Below, piece by piece: positions 9,519 through 26,872 of a stretch of DNA of 64,000 nucleotides (within the stretch, counting starts at the first letter, position 1; the number at the start of each line of letters is the position of its first letter). The notes below the pieces were generated by a model that saw only the letters and a program-made list of their open reading frames with translations, was not told where the DNA came from and did not search any database. Source of the DNA: Brachyhypopomus gauderio (lineage: Eukaryota > Chordata > Actinopteri > Gymnotiformes > Hypopomidae); assembly GCF_052324685.1 (NCBI RefSeq), contig NC_135224.1, forward strand, positions 21,289,951 to 21,353,950. Direction: 5' to 3'. A program made the position numbers and the translations under genes.

Positions 9519-10530
9519 CAACCACACTGCAAATACAGCATCTAGAGCCGAGCGAACTCTTTAAGGGTGCACTGCATGAAAAGCAAATTAAATCCATATT
9601 TTATCTGCTATAAAGCAAATCACACACAAAAGCAGCTACAGAGAATGATTGTAAATGCTGTGCGTAAATGATAATTGCTATGTTTATAGCATTTCTCTCA
9701 ATTTCTCCCGGTTAGGAAAGAGCGACTAATCTATTGGGAAGCAGTGCTAGATGTTAGTAAGCCTTACTGCAAACAGCAATATGTTTATATGTTTATCAGC
9801 TGCACAGGGCTGCTCTGTCTTTTCCGGGCCTGTCTGCATTCCAGAGCCAACACTTCTCTGGCAGGAACCATGACAACGCAACCATGGAGATCGTGAACAT
9901 GTTTTCGCAACCTGAGCCATCAGAAGAGAGGTTTGTGCTGGGAGACAACACCTTATCCCCTGGCCTGACAGAACCAAGCTCGGGGCTTCTGGGTAGTATG
10001 GCTTCACAGGATCCATGACCATACGAAGCAGACGGAAGAGCGTGCTGGTCCTGTTGTGTCTCAACGTCTCGGCGGCAAACAAAGCGACCCATCAGTCAAA
10101 ACGTGGGACCTTTAAACGAAGCAGGATGTTACGGGAGCGCCAACAAGTGCGATTCTGGCACACTGCCATCGACTTTCTGTTGCTGACTGTCATGTTTGAC
10201 GTGGTTTGCAAAGTAAACAGGGGCCACCGTTGTGGGCAAAGTTTGTGTTTGCCTCATACATCAAAACTCATTTGTCATGCTTTTCAGATATTCTCGATGG
10301 ATCCAGTTAATAGAAAAAATATAAAATTACAAAGCTTTTAATCTTTGTGACAAAAAATTATCATAAAGAATCTTTCTGACCACAAGGCTGCAGATCTCAG
10401 ATCTCATATAACTGAGTGAAGGACCCTCGTTCTCAGCGTTAACTCCAGTCATGGAGGTGGTACAGTATGTTGTTGGAGTTTTCATGCATGTCAAAGTCGA
10501 TACAAGTATCGGCTGTAGGTGTCGATACAG
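9519..10530. other. Intergenic with a low-confidence exon-like stretch
   Basis: Between the solo LTR and the G-rich minisatellite no gene is firmly supported. The exon-like segment at 9845-10018 is listed separately. Confidence 0.4.
9845..10018 (+). other. Possible terminal exon of an unrecognised gene
   Basis: A pyrimidine-rich acceptor (ctgcattccag) is followed by 57 open codons and a stop, with acidic, Ser/Pro-rich content (MEIVNMFSQPEPSEERFVLG, TEPSSGLLGSMASQDP). The minus strand is also open over the same span, which weakens the case. No upstream exon was found. I do not recognise the protein. Confidence 0.18.
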
Positions 10531-10658
10531 GTGGGGGTGAGGGGGTTAGGGGGTGAGGGAGTGAGGGGGTGAGGGGGTGAGGGAGTGAGGGGGTGAGGGG
10601 GTGAGGGGGTTAGGGGGTGAGGGGGTGAGGGGGTTAGGGGGTTAGGGGGTGAGGGAGT
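10531..10658. repeat. G-rich minisatellite with telomere-like units
   Basis: A variable 10-13 bp unit alternates GGGGGTGAGG and GGGGGTTAGG for about 128 bp. The plus strand is strongly G-rich, with runs of four or five G and potential to form G-quadruplexes. Confidence 0.9.
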
Positions 10659-12540
10659 CGTGGACCACAGAGAAGCACTGAGCCTGATTACATCAGAGGA
10701 ACTTGTTTCTCAAGGAGCTTGTTCTTGTGAGCAAGTCTTCCAATTACATGTAAATTCTTTTTACATCGACTGCTGATAATGCAGTTATATTCTAGTTGGA
10801 AGTATGGGGAGACATTTTAATTAACTTAATTCAGTTCTCTATTCTCCTCTGTCACTAATGGTTTTTGATGTATGCTGTTCGAGCTGTGACAACCGTTACC
10901 AGTAATAACCTCATTGATAGATGCTGAATCATAGTTTCTGCGGCCAAAAGAGACCAAATCACTGAAGATGCTTCATCATAACTTTCTTTGGAATGTCAAT
11001 CTATTTATGCATATTTAGTGTTGAACACTGTGTGCCATGCCAGCAAAGTGTCCAACAAGTGAACTTTCCCCAATAATAGAGATGATGACTAGTCCCAACA
11101 GAACTTAAAAAAAATAAAATAAGAAACTTTGTCATTTCAGTAAGATGCAGGCAAGGAGTGTTCCTGGTCTGTAGATGGAAAAATATTAGTAAATTATACC
11201 TCACTACTAATTAATACGCAGGTCGCCTCTCATGTTTACAACTTTACCATTACAGTTAACACACGGCACAACATATAATGACAGTCTAGCATAAACAGCA
11301 AGAAATTGCAACATTCTCGACGATAACATTTCAATTAGGCCAACTTCGATTATATCTAAGAACAAAGCAGCCAAAATCACTCTAATTACTACAGAAACCA
11401 CAGAACTGCAAAACTACAGAAATCATTTTTTTCAGCACAACTTACGCTTTTATGGAAGCACACAGAACCAGAAATTTCCATATGAGCATGATCAAATGTA
11501 CGAGCCAGAAGCGTAACATGCTGAACTCCTGATATCTCCAGCTAAACAGCAAACAAAACAGTAAACGGTTTTGAACCGTTTGGATTAATCAAGTTTGTAA
11601 GGCATTCTGGGTAACGTAGTTCCTGTAAGCACCGTGACAGCCCATGTATAATCACCTGTTCTGCCAACAGTAGATAGGGACGTTTTCAACTTCTAGTAAA
11701 AATATATGTTTAGAATGAAAAGTACTAATTATAACAGTAACTCAGAACAACCATCGCAATATCTACAACGTATTTTTAACGAACCGTATTGTTAAAACAC
11801 GTGAATAAAGTTAGCATTGTAATGCATAATTAAAATACACGTGACACAATATTATCTGAGCCGAAATGGGAAGTCAAAGTGTATAATCCACTATATTTCC
11901 AAAGCAGATTGCAGATGGCTTCACCTAGAGGCATGCGTGACAAATAAACAACGTGTCAGTCCTGCTTGGTCTCTCCTGCATGGCCTGTGTCTGCGCATGA
12001 ACAAGAGCGAGCGCGCGAAATGTGAGTCGCGCGCCCACCGCCACGAGCGCCCCACCGTCACAAGCGCCTCACCGCAACGGTCACCCACTTGAGGGGAGAG
12101 TCGCGTGCCGTTTCCATAGTGCGTTACTACCATCTTGTGGGTGTTGTTATTTGACACTCAGAAACCTTGTCTCTGACATAAATGATCAGTTTGTCATATT
12201 AATGTCATAATATTCTTATTAAAATAAGACAATAAGTTTGTATTATTGACGCTAAACTTAATCACAATGTGTCTTGTTCGCTTAGATTTTCGCGCCAAAT
12301 AAATAAATAAATATATAAATAATACAGTGCCAAATTATGTTCCATAACATGCCAGCCACATTTAAGACGTTTGATCGATTTTTGTCTATTGATGCATATG
12401 AATAATCATTTGTCAAAAATATTGGTTTTACACATTTACGAAACAGCTTTTGTCCGATTCATTAATTTTGACAGATTTTTCTTTACATTTCATTATACTT
12501 TTTGATGAAATTGTGTTATTACCACAAAATGTGTAATGTA
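10659..12540. other. Intergenic, mostly AT-rich, with a CpG-rich patch
   Basis: No supported gene. A CpG-rich segment at about 11995-12095 (gagcgcgcgaaatg, gtcgcgcgcccacc) stands out from AT-rich surroundings but has no convincing exon. Confidence 0.4.
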
Positions 12541-12600
12541 TAAAGCACTTTGAGTTGCATGTGTTTGAAAGGTGCTATACAAATAAAAATTATTATAAAT
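12541..12600 (+). repeat. LINE/SINE 3' tail, copy A
   Basis: The stretch aaagcactttgagttgcatg, then tttgaaaggtgctatacaaa, matches copy B at 30131-30203 (reverse complement) almost base for base. Both run into ATT-rich DNA. The form is that of an L2-type tail recognised by LINE reverse transcriptase. Confidence 0.65.
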
Positions 12601-12689
12601 TTTACATTAGTTGATAATGTTAGCTAGATGTTAGATCACAATTGTCAGTACCAGTCTCAGGACTTCTCTGATTTAGCAACTCAGTCACA

Positions 12690-13314
12690 AAGTGGTAGGC
12701 CACACGTAAACTGATGGAGCAGGATCAGTGGATGCTGAAGCACGTAGTGCGAAGAGTCAATCACAGAGATCCAAACTTCATGTGGCCATCAGATTAGCTC
12801 AAGAACAGTGCACAGAGAGCTTTATGGAATGGGTTTCCTTGGTCGAACAGCTGCATCCAAGCCATACATCACCAAGTGCAATGCAAAGTGTCGGATGCAG
12901 TGGTGTAAAGCACACTGCCACTAGACTCTAGAGCAGAGGAAGCGTGTTCTCTGGAGTGACTAATCGCGCTTCTCCATCTGGTAATCTGATGGACGAGTCT
13001 GGGTTTGGTGGTTGCCAGGAGAACGGTACTTGTCTGACTGCATTGTGCCAAGTGTAAAGTTTGGTGGAGATTATGGTGTGGGGTTGTTTTTCAGGAGCTG
13101 GGCTTGGCCCCTTAGTTCCAATGAAAAGAACTCTGAATGCTTCAGCATACCAAGACATTTTGGACAATTCCATACTCCCAACTTTGTGGGAACAGTTTGG
13201 AGCTGGCCCCTTCCTCTTCCAACATGACTGTGCACCAGTGCACAAATCAAGGTCCATAAAGACATGGATGGCGGAGTCTGGTGTGGATGAATTTGACTGG
13301 CTTGCACAGAATCA
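12690..13314 (+). mobile_element. Tc1-like transposon fragment (middle part)
   Basis: This is the same family as 7553-8749 but on the plus strand. It starts within the DNA-binding part (near gtaaactgatgga) and stops shortly after [10 protein letters not shown], before the glutamate-containing C-terminal block. Conserved pieces include [18 protein letters not shown] and [17 protein letters not shown]. Both terminal inverted repeats are missing and the frame is interrupted in the front half. Confidence 0.88.
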
Positions 13315-13560
13315 AAGTCAAAGTTAATTTGCTTTTTACAACACCTGTTGTCACAAAACAGTTTTACAATCGTATGGGTCCAAAGCCCTAATGAGCAAGC
13401 CAGAGGTGAATGTGACAAAGAAAAACTCCCTATGATGGTGGAGATTAGGAAGAAACCTTGGGAGGACCAAGACTCAAAAGGGAACCCATCCTCCATTGGG
13501 TGGCCCGCTAGAAGTCTGTGTTCATAGTTCAAATATAGTTCTATGTTATAGTTCTAAGCC
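13315..13560 (+). repeat. Dispersed fish repeat fragment
   Basis: The tract with gaagaaaccttggg, actcaaaagggaacccatcc and ttgggtggcccgc is a wording I recall as recurrent in many fish genomes. It directly abuts the truncated Tc1-like copy. The class is unknown to me. Confidence 0.4.
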
Positions 13561-14590
13561 GAGTAGTCACAGTCCCTTCAGTGTAGATGGTGAGCCTCAG
13601 GTAGGAGTTGACATCAGCACGTCCACTTGCGGTAATGGAACGTCCATCCCCTGCATCGGCACATCCACTGGCAAGCCAGACCATCTCCTAGGTGCTTGAA
13701 CGGAATAGACTTTGGTAGAAGCATGCAACCAAGATATAAAATACAGGTTGAGTATGTGAACATCAATTTAAACAAGTATTGGTTTAAACAGATATACATA
13801 GCTCACATGCTAGTAATTACCATGTGGCTCCGACAGGCTTATCTATAGCAGCATAACTAAAGAGAGGGAGGGGCCTAGAGGTGACCACAGTCATGAGGCT
13901 CACTGAGACATTGCTTTACAACCAATTCATTATCACAACTAGAGTGATCACATGATGTACTGGCAAAGTTTCGTCAGAGGAATTGCTTGTTATGCCATTG
14001 TGCACCATTACATTTGGGCCTTTGATCAAGAACATTACTATAACATGTTAGTTAACATGTTAGTATACAACTAAAATATTTAAAACATCATGTTTAAAAC
14101 ATATTTAAATATGTTATGTATCAATTGTTTTTCTTACACACCAAGGTTTTTGTTGTCTTTCATGCATCTTTTTGTCACTTTATGAATGATAAAATTTTGT
14201 AATAAAGTAATACCTAACCCACCAGCAAAACCCCTGTATTTAGGTCATTTAGGTCAGTTTAGGGGAGTTAACCCTATGCATCATTAAGTTAGTTATTTTG
14301 ACATTTTGAAACAAGGGCCTCTTTGACATGGTTCTGTAATGGTTGATACAGATTTTTCTCTCTTGATTGACAGCAAGGACCTCAATTTCATCCCCTCGTT
14401 GGACAGTGAAATTTTGTGCTGTGCCTAGAGGAGGTGATTCAGTTTTGTGTAGATCTTTTGGACAAGATCGTATTTATGCCTCACAAACGTGGCGCTAAGG
14501 GTATAAATATTTCATTACATACTTAAAATTGTGTTTATTTGTGCCGTTTTTGTTATTTGCCCATATTTTGTTTCCATTCTTCTCTGCCTT
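13561..14590. other. Intergenic, no gene recognised
   Basis: AT-rich with some short direct repeats (gttaacatgttagt near 14048). No supported coding region. Confidence 0.4.
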
Positions 14591-14599
14591 TCATTCAGG

Positions 14600-15640
14600 A
14601 AAGAAGAACTCTGTCACCTGTTGCCACGTCAGCACATCCCCCCAAGGATCCATTCACTTGAGCACAGTGCAACACTGATTTCTCCCCTTCATGGAAACAG
14701 GACAAATAAAGGTTCCATACTGTTTGTCTTGTTTTCAGTGCTCCTGGTGGAAAGAACACCGGACCTCCAGTGGACCGATGGAGTCCCACATCAGGTCAAC
14801 CTTTGGCAAGTTCTCATCTTCTGTTCTCACTTCAACCAATGCACAGTGACCCTCGGGTTAAAGAAGAAAAAAGCTGCTTCACGCTCCCTCTGAAAGGTGA
14901 CCAACAGGTTCCCAAGATTTCAGCTTCATGCTCCTTAACTTCACCCACTTTTTACTCCGATTCATCCCCCTCTTCTAATGTTCTCTCAGCCCCTCACTGA
15001 TGGTTTTGATACTCTCCTGTTGACATATCCTCCTTGTCCTTATGCTGGTTTAACTCCAGTACATCTTCTTATTGCTCCTCCCCTTGTTCTTCAGATGTTT
15101 TCTCTTCCCCCGTTTATTTACCTTCAGACTCCGACCCGTCGTGCCCTTCTGATGCCTCATCCTCTCTCTCTCTGTCCTCAGCCGCAGCCCTTTCCTCCTT
15201 GACCCTCTCACCCTCTTATTCTCCATCACATTATACAAAAAGTGTTGTTTTTGTAGTGTTGTTTAGAGTGTTGCCGAAGGGTACGCCACAAGAGTGCATG
15301 CGGATTTATCTCACCCCTCTCTATAAAGATGACGAGGTCAACAAAGAAACGAAGATTCATTCAGGTGGTAACAGGCTACAACACAAGGGAGAAAAGACTA
15401 ACCAGCACGTGTTTCAGCCGACACCCAACTGCAAGCCTCTTACATCCGCTGCTCTCTCCTCCTCACCTGTGTTGTTGCAGAGACCGGACTAATGCTACCC
15501 AGCAAACCCTTGGGTTTTCCCCACCGAACCCTTACCCTCTAGAACTCCGCTCCCTCTCCTGCGGTCTCAGAAGATAACGCCCAGTCTGCCTATGACAGCC
15601 AAGGTCAACCAGACCAGACGTCACAAGATCAAACCTAGCC
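14600..15640 (+). other. Ser/Pro/Thr-rich, largely open stretch of unknown nature
   Basis: Several plus-strand frames here are unusually long and Ser/Pro-rich (for example YLPSDSDPSCPSDASSSLSL near 15119-15178 and LSSLTLSPSYSPSHYTKS near 15190-15243). They flow toward the 42-bp minisatellite. Simple C/T-rich composition could explain the low stop density. No domain is recognised and no complete gene model can be built. It could be a decayed gene, an untranslated region, or chance. Confidence 0.2.
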
Positions 15641-15649
15641 AGAACGAAA

Positions 15650-16096
15650 CCAGGATCCCTGGCCTCCCGGGACAATTACATCTCAACCTCACCAGGACCC
15701 CTGGCCTCCCGGGACAATTACATCTCAACCTCACCAGGACCCCTGGCCTCCCGGGACAATTACATCTCAACCTCACCAGGACCCCTGGCCTCCCGGGACA
15801 ATTACATCTCAACCTCACCAGGACCCCTGGCCTCCCGGGACAATTACATCTCAACCTCACCAGGACCCCTGGCCTCCTGGGACAATTACATCTCAACCTC
15901 ACCAGGACCCCTGGCCTCCCGAGACAATTACATCTCAACCTCACCAGGACCCCTGGCCTCCCGGGACAATTACATCTCAACCTCATCAGGACCCCTGGCC
16001 TCCCGGGACAATTACATCTCAACCTCATCAGGACCCCTGGCTTCCCGGGACAATTACATCTCAACCTCATCAGGACCCCTGGCCTCCCGGGACAGT
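15650..16096. repeat. 42-bp coding-like minisatellite, about 10.6 units
   Basis: The unit is CCAGGACCCCTGGCCTCCCGGG followed by ACAATTACATCTCAACCTCA. Because 42 is a multiple of three and the unit has no stop in the relevant frames, both strands stay open: plus reads TRTPGLPGQLHLNL repeats and minus reads RCNCPGRPGVLVRL repeats. The units are very similar, with a few single-base variants near the 3' end. Long ORFs over it (211 and 216 aa) are most simply by-products. Confidence 0.92.
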
Positions 16097-17135
16097 CAGT
16101 GTTTACCAAAAGCCACAATCCATCATCTGCCTTCAGATCATTAACCAACACGACTGCAAACTCAGTTAGTGTGGAGCAAAAGGAAAAGCCAAAATGCTGT
16201 AAATGCAAGTCTGTTAGGAAACATTGATACCAAAGTCCACAAATGAGCCACCAGGTTAACTTTATAACCAACCAGATTATAGAGTATGTGAAGGCATCTT
16301 CCTAAGCATGACATATCAACTACCTAAGGGGCAAAACACTAATAAATGGATTCAGAGGTAAAGATATACACACCACGGCAGAGCTTACGGCAGAGAACAC
16401 ATTCGTGAATGACAGAAGAGACGAGCCGTTTACCAATAATCCAAAATCCAGCTGCTCTGAGCGCTCCTTCTGTTATGTGTCGCCCCTGGTGCGCAACCTT
16501 CTCGTGATAGTACCTGATACTGGTACCTGAAGGACAGCTATATGGAGAACGTTTGGGATAATGAGTGGATGCTTCTCATCTTTTGTTAAATGAGCAGGTG
16601 CCAAGCGTCCTCCTATACTGAGGAGGTCATCTTCATCAATGACAGGGTTCAACTTTTTAAGACAGCTTTGCTTTGGGAGTGGCTGACTTGCTTTTATACA
16701 CCTGTGCTCTTCTTTGAACGTCTCACTTCGTACTGTGTGAATGATAAGCTTGGCTGCTTCAGACCGTTAATCTACAGTGTTGTGTTAGTAAAACACTTCC
16801 CGCCTTTACTTTTTACGCTGCTACACATTTTAGTGATGCAATAGTGAGACACAATCTCATCCAATGAGAAAACCTAGACACTTGTGGAGACGGGACCTCT
16901 CTCCTGTCGTCTGGAATCATGTCGCATTCAATCAGGTTTGGGAGCAAGAGCTTTACTCTACCATCAACTGACTCAAGCATACAGTTTACTGCTGCTCTGC
17001 CAACATTATATGACAGTCCTGAGCACGTTCTGAGTTTGTAAGTGTCCGAGCATGACTTAACATTAAAGAGCTAAAAAAATTGAGACTTAGCTAGTGACAT
17101 CTTTCTTGCCTGTTCTCTTCTGCCTTCTGATAGAC
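16097..17135. other. Intergenic, no gene recognised
   Basis: The sequence after the minisatellite keeps one plus-strand frame open to 16227, ending with a Cys-rich tail (KCCKCKSVRKH). Beyond that nothing is recognised before the hAT element. Confidence 0.35.
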
Positions 17136-17920
17136 CAGTGGTTCCCAAAGTGGGGGGCGCGCCCCCTAGGTGGGGCGCGGAGCTATTGCAGGGGGGGCGC
17201 GGAGCTTGAAAGTAAAACGTGCACATGTGTCAATATTAGGGATGCACCGATTCCGATATTAATATCTGAAAAAATTCTAGATCGGGTATCGGTGACAATG
17301 TGACCGATCCATAAAAACAGATCTATTCAGTCTAGTTCTATGCTTATATTGCTTGCTTTTCGGAGTTAGTTCAACCTTAATACTCGTGCTGGTGGTATTC
17401 CACTTAGTCCGTTTATTTGCTGGTTGACCAAAATAAACCTGGGCTCCAGCAATACTTCACTGTTCATACATGAACTGGTGAGTTGTCCAAATCTCATTTA
17501 ATGCGTTACTTACAGAAATGAAATAAAGAGCAGTGGTCTGACTCGGCAGAAAGCTAAAAAAACAACAATATTCCATACGCGCACGCAACTCGCTCCCTTA
17601 AAGAGACAGTATACATATTTCTGGCCGTTACATGCTTTGTGCTCTGCGTGATGTCTGCGCTTGCAAACTAGCCGCATATGTATTGCTGTTTCTCTTATTT
17701 CATCTCCTTATTTATTTTAAATTATATTTAGAATTCTTGAACCATTTAAAAGGTTTCTTGCAGTTTATTTTTTTCATGTTTGACCAAAGTTGTGAACCTA
17801 TTGTTTTTGTAAGTTTTCAACACATCCCTAGTCAATATGGGGGGGGGGGGTGTAGGGGGGGCGCAAAAATATTCTCATCTACTAAAGGGGGGCACGGCAG
17901 AAAAAGTTTGGGAACCACTG
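17136..17920. mobile_element. hAT element (outer), 785 bp, with 8-bp target duplication
   Basis: The ends are CAGTGGTTCCCAAAGTGGGG and, reverse-complemented, CAGTGGTTCCCAAACTTTTT, the classical Charlie-type hAT terminus. The direct repeat TGATAGAC flanks it at 17128-17135 and 17921-17928. Most of the interior is a second hAT (17237-17830), so the original element was only about 190 bp. A poly-G run lies near 17839. Confidence 0.92.
17237..17830. mobile_element. hAT element nested in another hAT, 594 bp
   Basis: It begins TAGGGATGCACCGATTCC and ends CACATCCCTA (reverse complement TAGGGATGTG). The direct repeat GTCAATAT is present at 17229-17236 and 17831-17838. It is non-autonomous, with no transposase frame. 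Confidence 0.9.
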
Positions 17921-17939
17921 TGATAGACGAACACAGAGC

Positions 17940-19350
17940 TTATTTATGAGCATGAGTGTGGGCTATCTGCATCACCACAAATGTCTGTGCATTTAGAAAT
18001 GACTGAGACACTTGCACTTGTTGTGTGTCTCCCTGCCATCATTTTTATCAGTTTCAGAGCGTTCAGCCAGAGCAGAGGGTGGACCTGGATGTAGCGCTGA
18101 TAAGTGTCTGTCGCTGCCACAGTCTGCACACTTTATTTGCACCCTGCAGTCCGCAACACTTAAAACAGATTCTGTTCTCTCTCTGAAAGGACTTGCGTTC
18201 ATCTTTTGCACTTTTTAAGTGGGTGAGGCTTCTTATGTATTGGACATAGCTTGTCAGGGCTCTCTATTGGCTTACTGTAACTGCTTTGAGCTGAACTCGT
18301 ATCTGTAGGGATGTCAGTTTTGTGCACGCTAATCACTTGCCTGTTATTCTCTTTGAAGCTTCTCTCTTTTCTGAAGCTTGTGTTCACAGGAGGCACGATG
18401 GCGAAGCTCGGCTTGTTTCTTATTTTGGCCTTGCTGCCTTACAAATCTTGAAAAGACGCTGAAAGGGGGAAAGGCAACTTTGTGTTCCTCTTTGTACTTT
18501 GCTCCTGTTGAGATCCATTTTCCTGTAGTCCGTAGGGTGGTTTGTCCAGGATGGTGTTGACATCTTTAGTGCATTCGATTTCCTGCAGAACGTCGCCCAG
18601 CTCTCTTAACCTTGTGTTGTCTCGGTTGCTGAGTCTGGGAAACTTTTCATTTTTCACTACTTCAGGAGACCAGTAACATACCTCGAGCCTTTGCCACACA
18701 AGGTCGAGAGCTGCATTTGGATTGAAGATGTGGACTGAATGGACTCTTTTGGCTTGCTGACCAGATTCAACTCCAAGCCATCTTATCATTAAATCTAGCT
18801 CTTCTTGGGCTGTAACATTTAAGTCTCAATGGCATTTTGAAAAGACGCCTTCCATGCCCAGTAGTTCTCGGGGTGATCGTCAAACTGCAAAAGCCACGTA
18901 CTTAACATTTCTCTTCGTGTTAAGTATCTTGTAATGTCCGGTACACCTTGTATCCCTGCTGGTGTTGGAATAGTGTCATATGGATACAGTTTGGGGGGAT
19001 TCAGTTCCTCTCTTGACAGTGTTTGGTACTCCACTTTAATGTTAGCCTTTTCTACACTGTGTGTGCTTCGGTCTTTTTGTTCATAACCATTGTGCACTGG
19101 TCACACGCAGCTTTGAGTCTATGCTGCTTGCGTTATCCATGTTCTCTGTATTGTCTGCAAGGTCCACTTGTTCTTCTCCTGGGTCTGGTGTTTCTGAGGT
19201 TTCTTCCCTTTCTGGGAGGTTCTGTTGATAGGTCTTTACTGTCCGTAGCCTCATGGTTGGTGTGCTGGATGAATCTCCTCGTGGTTGTGCCCGCTGTGGT
19301 ACTGTCCTTTTACTGTGCTGTCCTGGCTCTGAGTTATCTAATTTCACCAG
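17940..19350 (-). mobile_element. BEL/Pao-type LTR retrotransposon gag-like fossil
   Basis: Minus-strand stretches carry features of BEL/Pao gag regions: TRREMLSTWLLQFDDHPENY, MIRWLGVESGQQAKRVHSVH, and NPNAALDLVWQRLEVCY, followed downstream by a zinc-knuckle-like segment (CADCGSDRHLSALH). The copy is broken in several places and no flanking LTRs or pol region were seen. Boundaries are approximate. It looks old. Confidence 0.72.
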
Positions 19351-20413
19351 ATATACAGTGAGTTAATGACGCTTCAAATAATCAAGCTTTATTTCCTTTT
19401 TGTGTTGATTTATTTGTAGAATGGCCTCTAACCATTGTCCTCTTTAGGCCATCGTAAAACTAAGAAAAAAATGTACAAGCATAGCATTAGCTATCTAACA
19501 TCGTAAACTATCGTGTTACATGTTAACTGTAGACCACACAATGACAAATCTATATCAGCAACCCAAATGCACATATTTTACACAAACAAAAAGAAAATCA
19601 CCATTTTGTCATAGTTCGATACTTACGGACAAATCTCGTCCAAGGCTACAACGTTTGGAGTTCAACGCTCCGAGGAGCAGAACGCACTTCCTGAACCTGC
19701 AAGGTTGTTCTGGTTCTATGCAACACACACTTAAAATTCACACTTTACCCACCACGTTCTCATTTCACCAATATAGTTCAGCCGTGATCAGACTCCAGTG
19801 GGACATCACTGATGTGTTTCTCTCTTTGGCAGAGATGTCAGTTATGTTGTCAGGTGACACAACACAGGATCCATGTGCAAGTGATTTATGATTGCAGCAC
19901 TGTAGACACTTCACACTGAAAGCACCTTAATGTGGTTGGGCTTTTGATTCAGAGAACATGTTTCATCAATTTTTTTCTGGCCTTTTCTTGCTCAACTTCA
20001 GATAAAAAATTATATATATATTTGCAGTCCAAGAATGTTACATTTGCTTGCAGTACTGTTATTTGGAAGCAATAATTTGTTATTGTTGGTTTGTTATTTT
20101 GTTTGTCTGGGTAATTCAATGTACAGTAAAGGTTTCATTGTTTAGAATAAGGAATGCAGTAGAATAAGTTATCTGCTCTTGTTATTGTAAGCGAAAACTA
20201 GTAATGCTACTGATTAATATTTCCCTCTGTTAAATATTGTGTTAAATAATAATAATAAAACATTGTTCGTGTGTAAACATTTAACTTGCTTTTGTCACTT
20301 TTGTTTTGATTAACATTAGCTGGCTCTAATATGAACGTTAGATTCTTGCATGAACAGGAAGTCGCATTTATTATGCCCGGACGTGACGTTGTGGTTGACT
20401 GTCAACATGAAAG
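19351..20413. other. Intergenic and wdr48 upstream region
   Basis: AT-rich DNA without a supported gene. The last 80-100 bp before the wdr48 ATG are likely its 5' UTR and contain a CRE-like core (cgtgacgttg) near 20381. Confidence 0.4.

Positions 20414-26872
<6,459 letters not shown>

Noticed and set aside
9747-10092. Minus-strand ORFs of 98 and 111 aa
   Set aside because: They overlap each other and the plus-strand exon-like segment; no domain or splice support.
15592-16271. 211-aa and 216-aa ORFs as real collagen-like or Cys-rich proteins
   Set aside because: Both arise from a 42-bp minisatellite whose unit is a multiple of three; neither has a recognised domain or start context.
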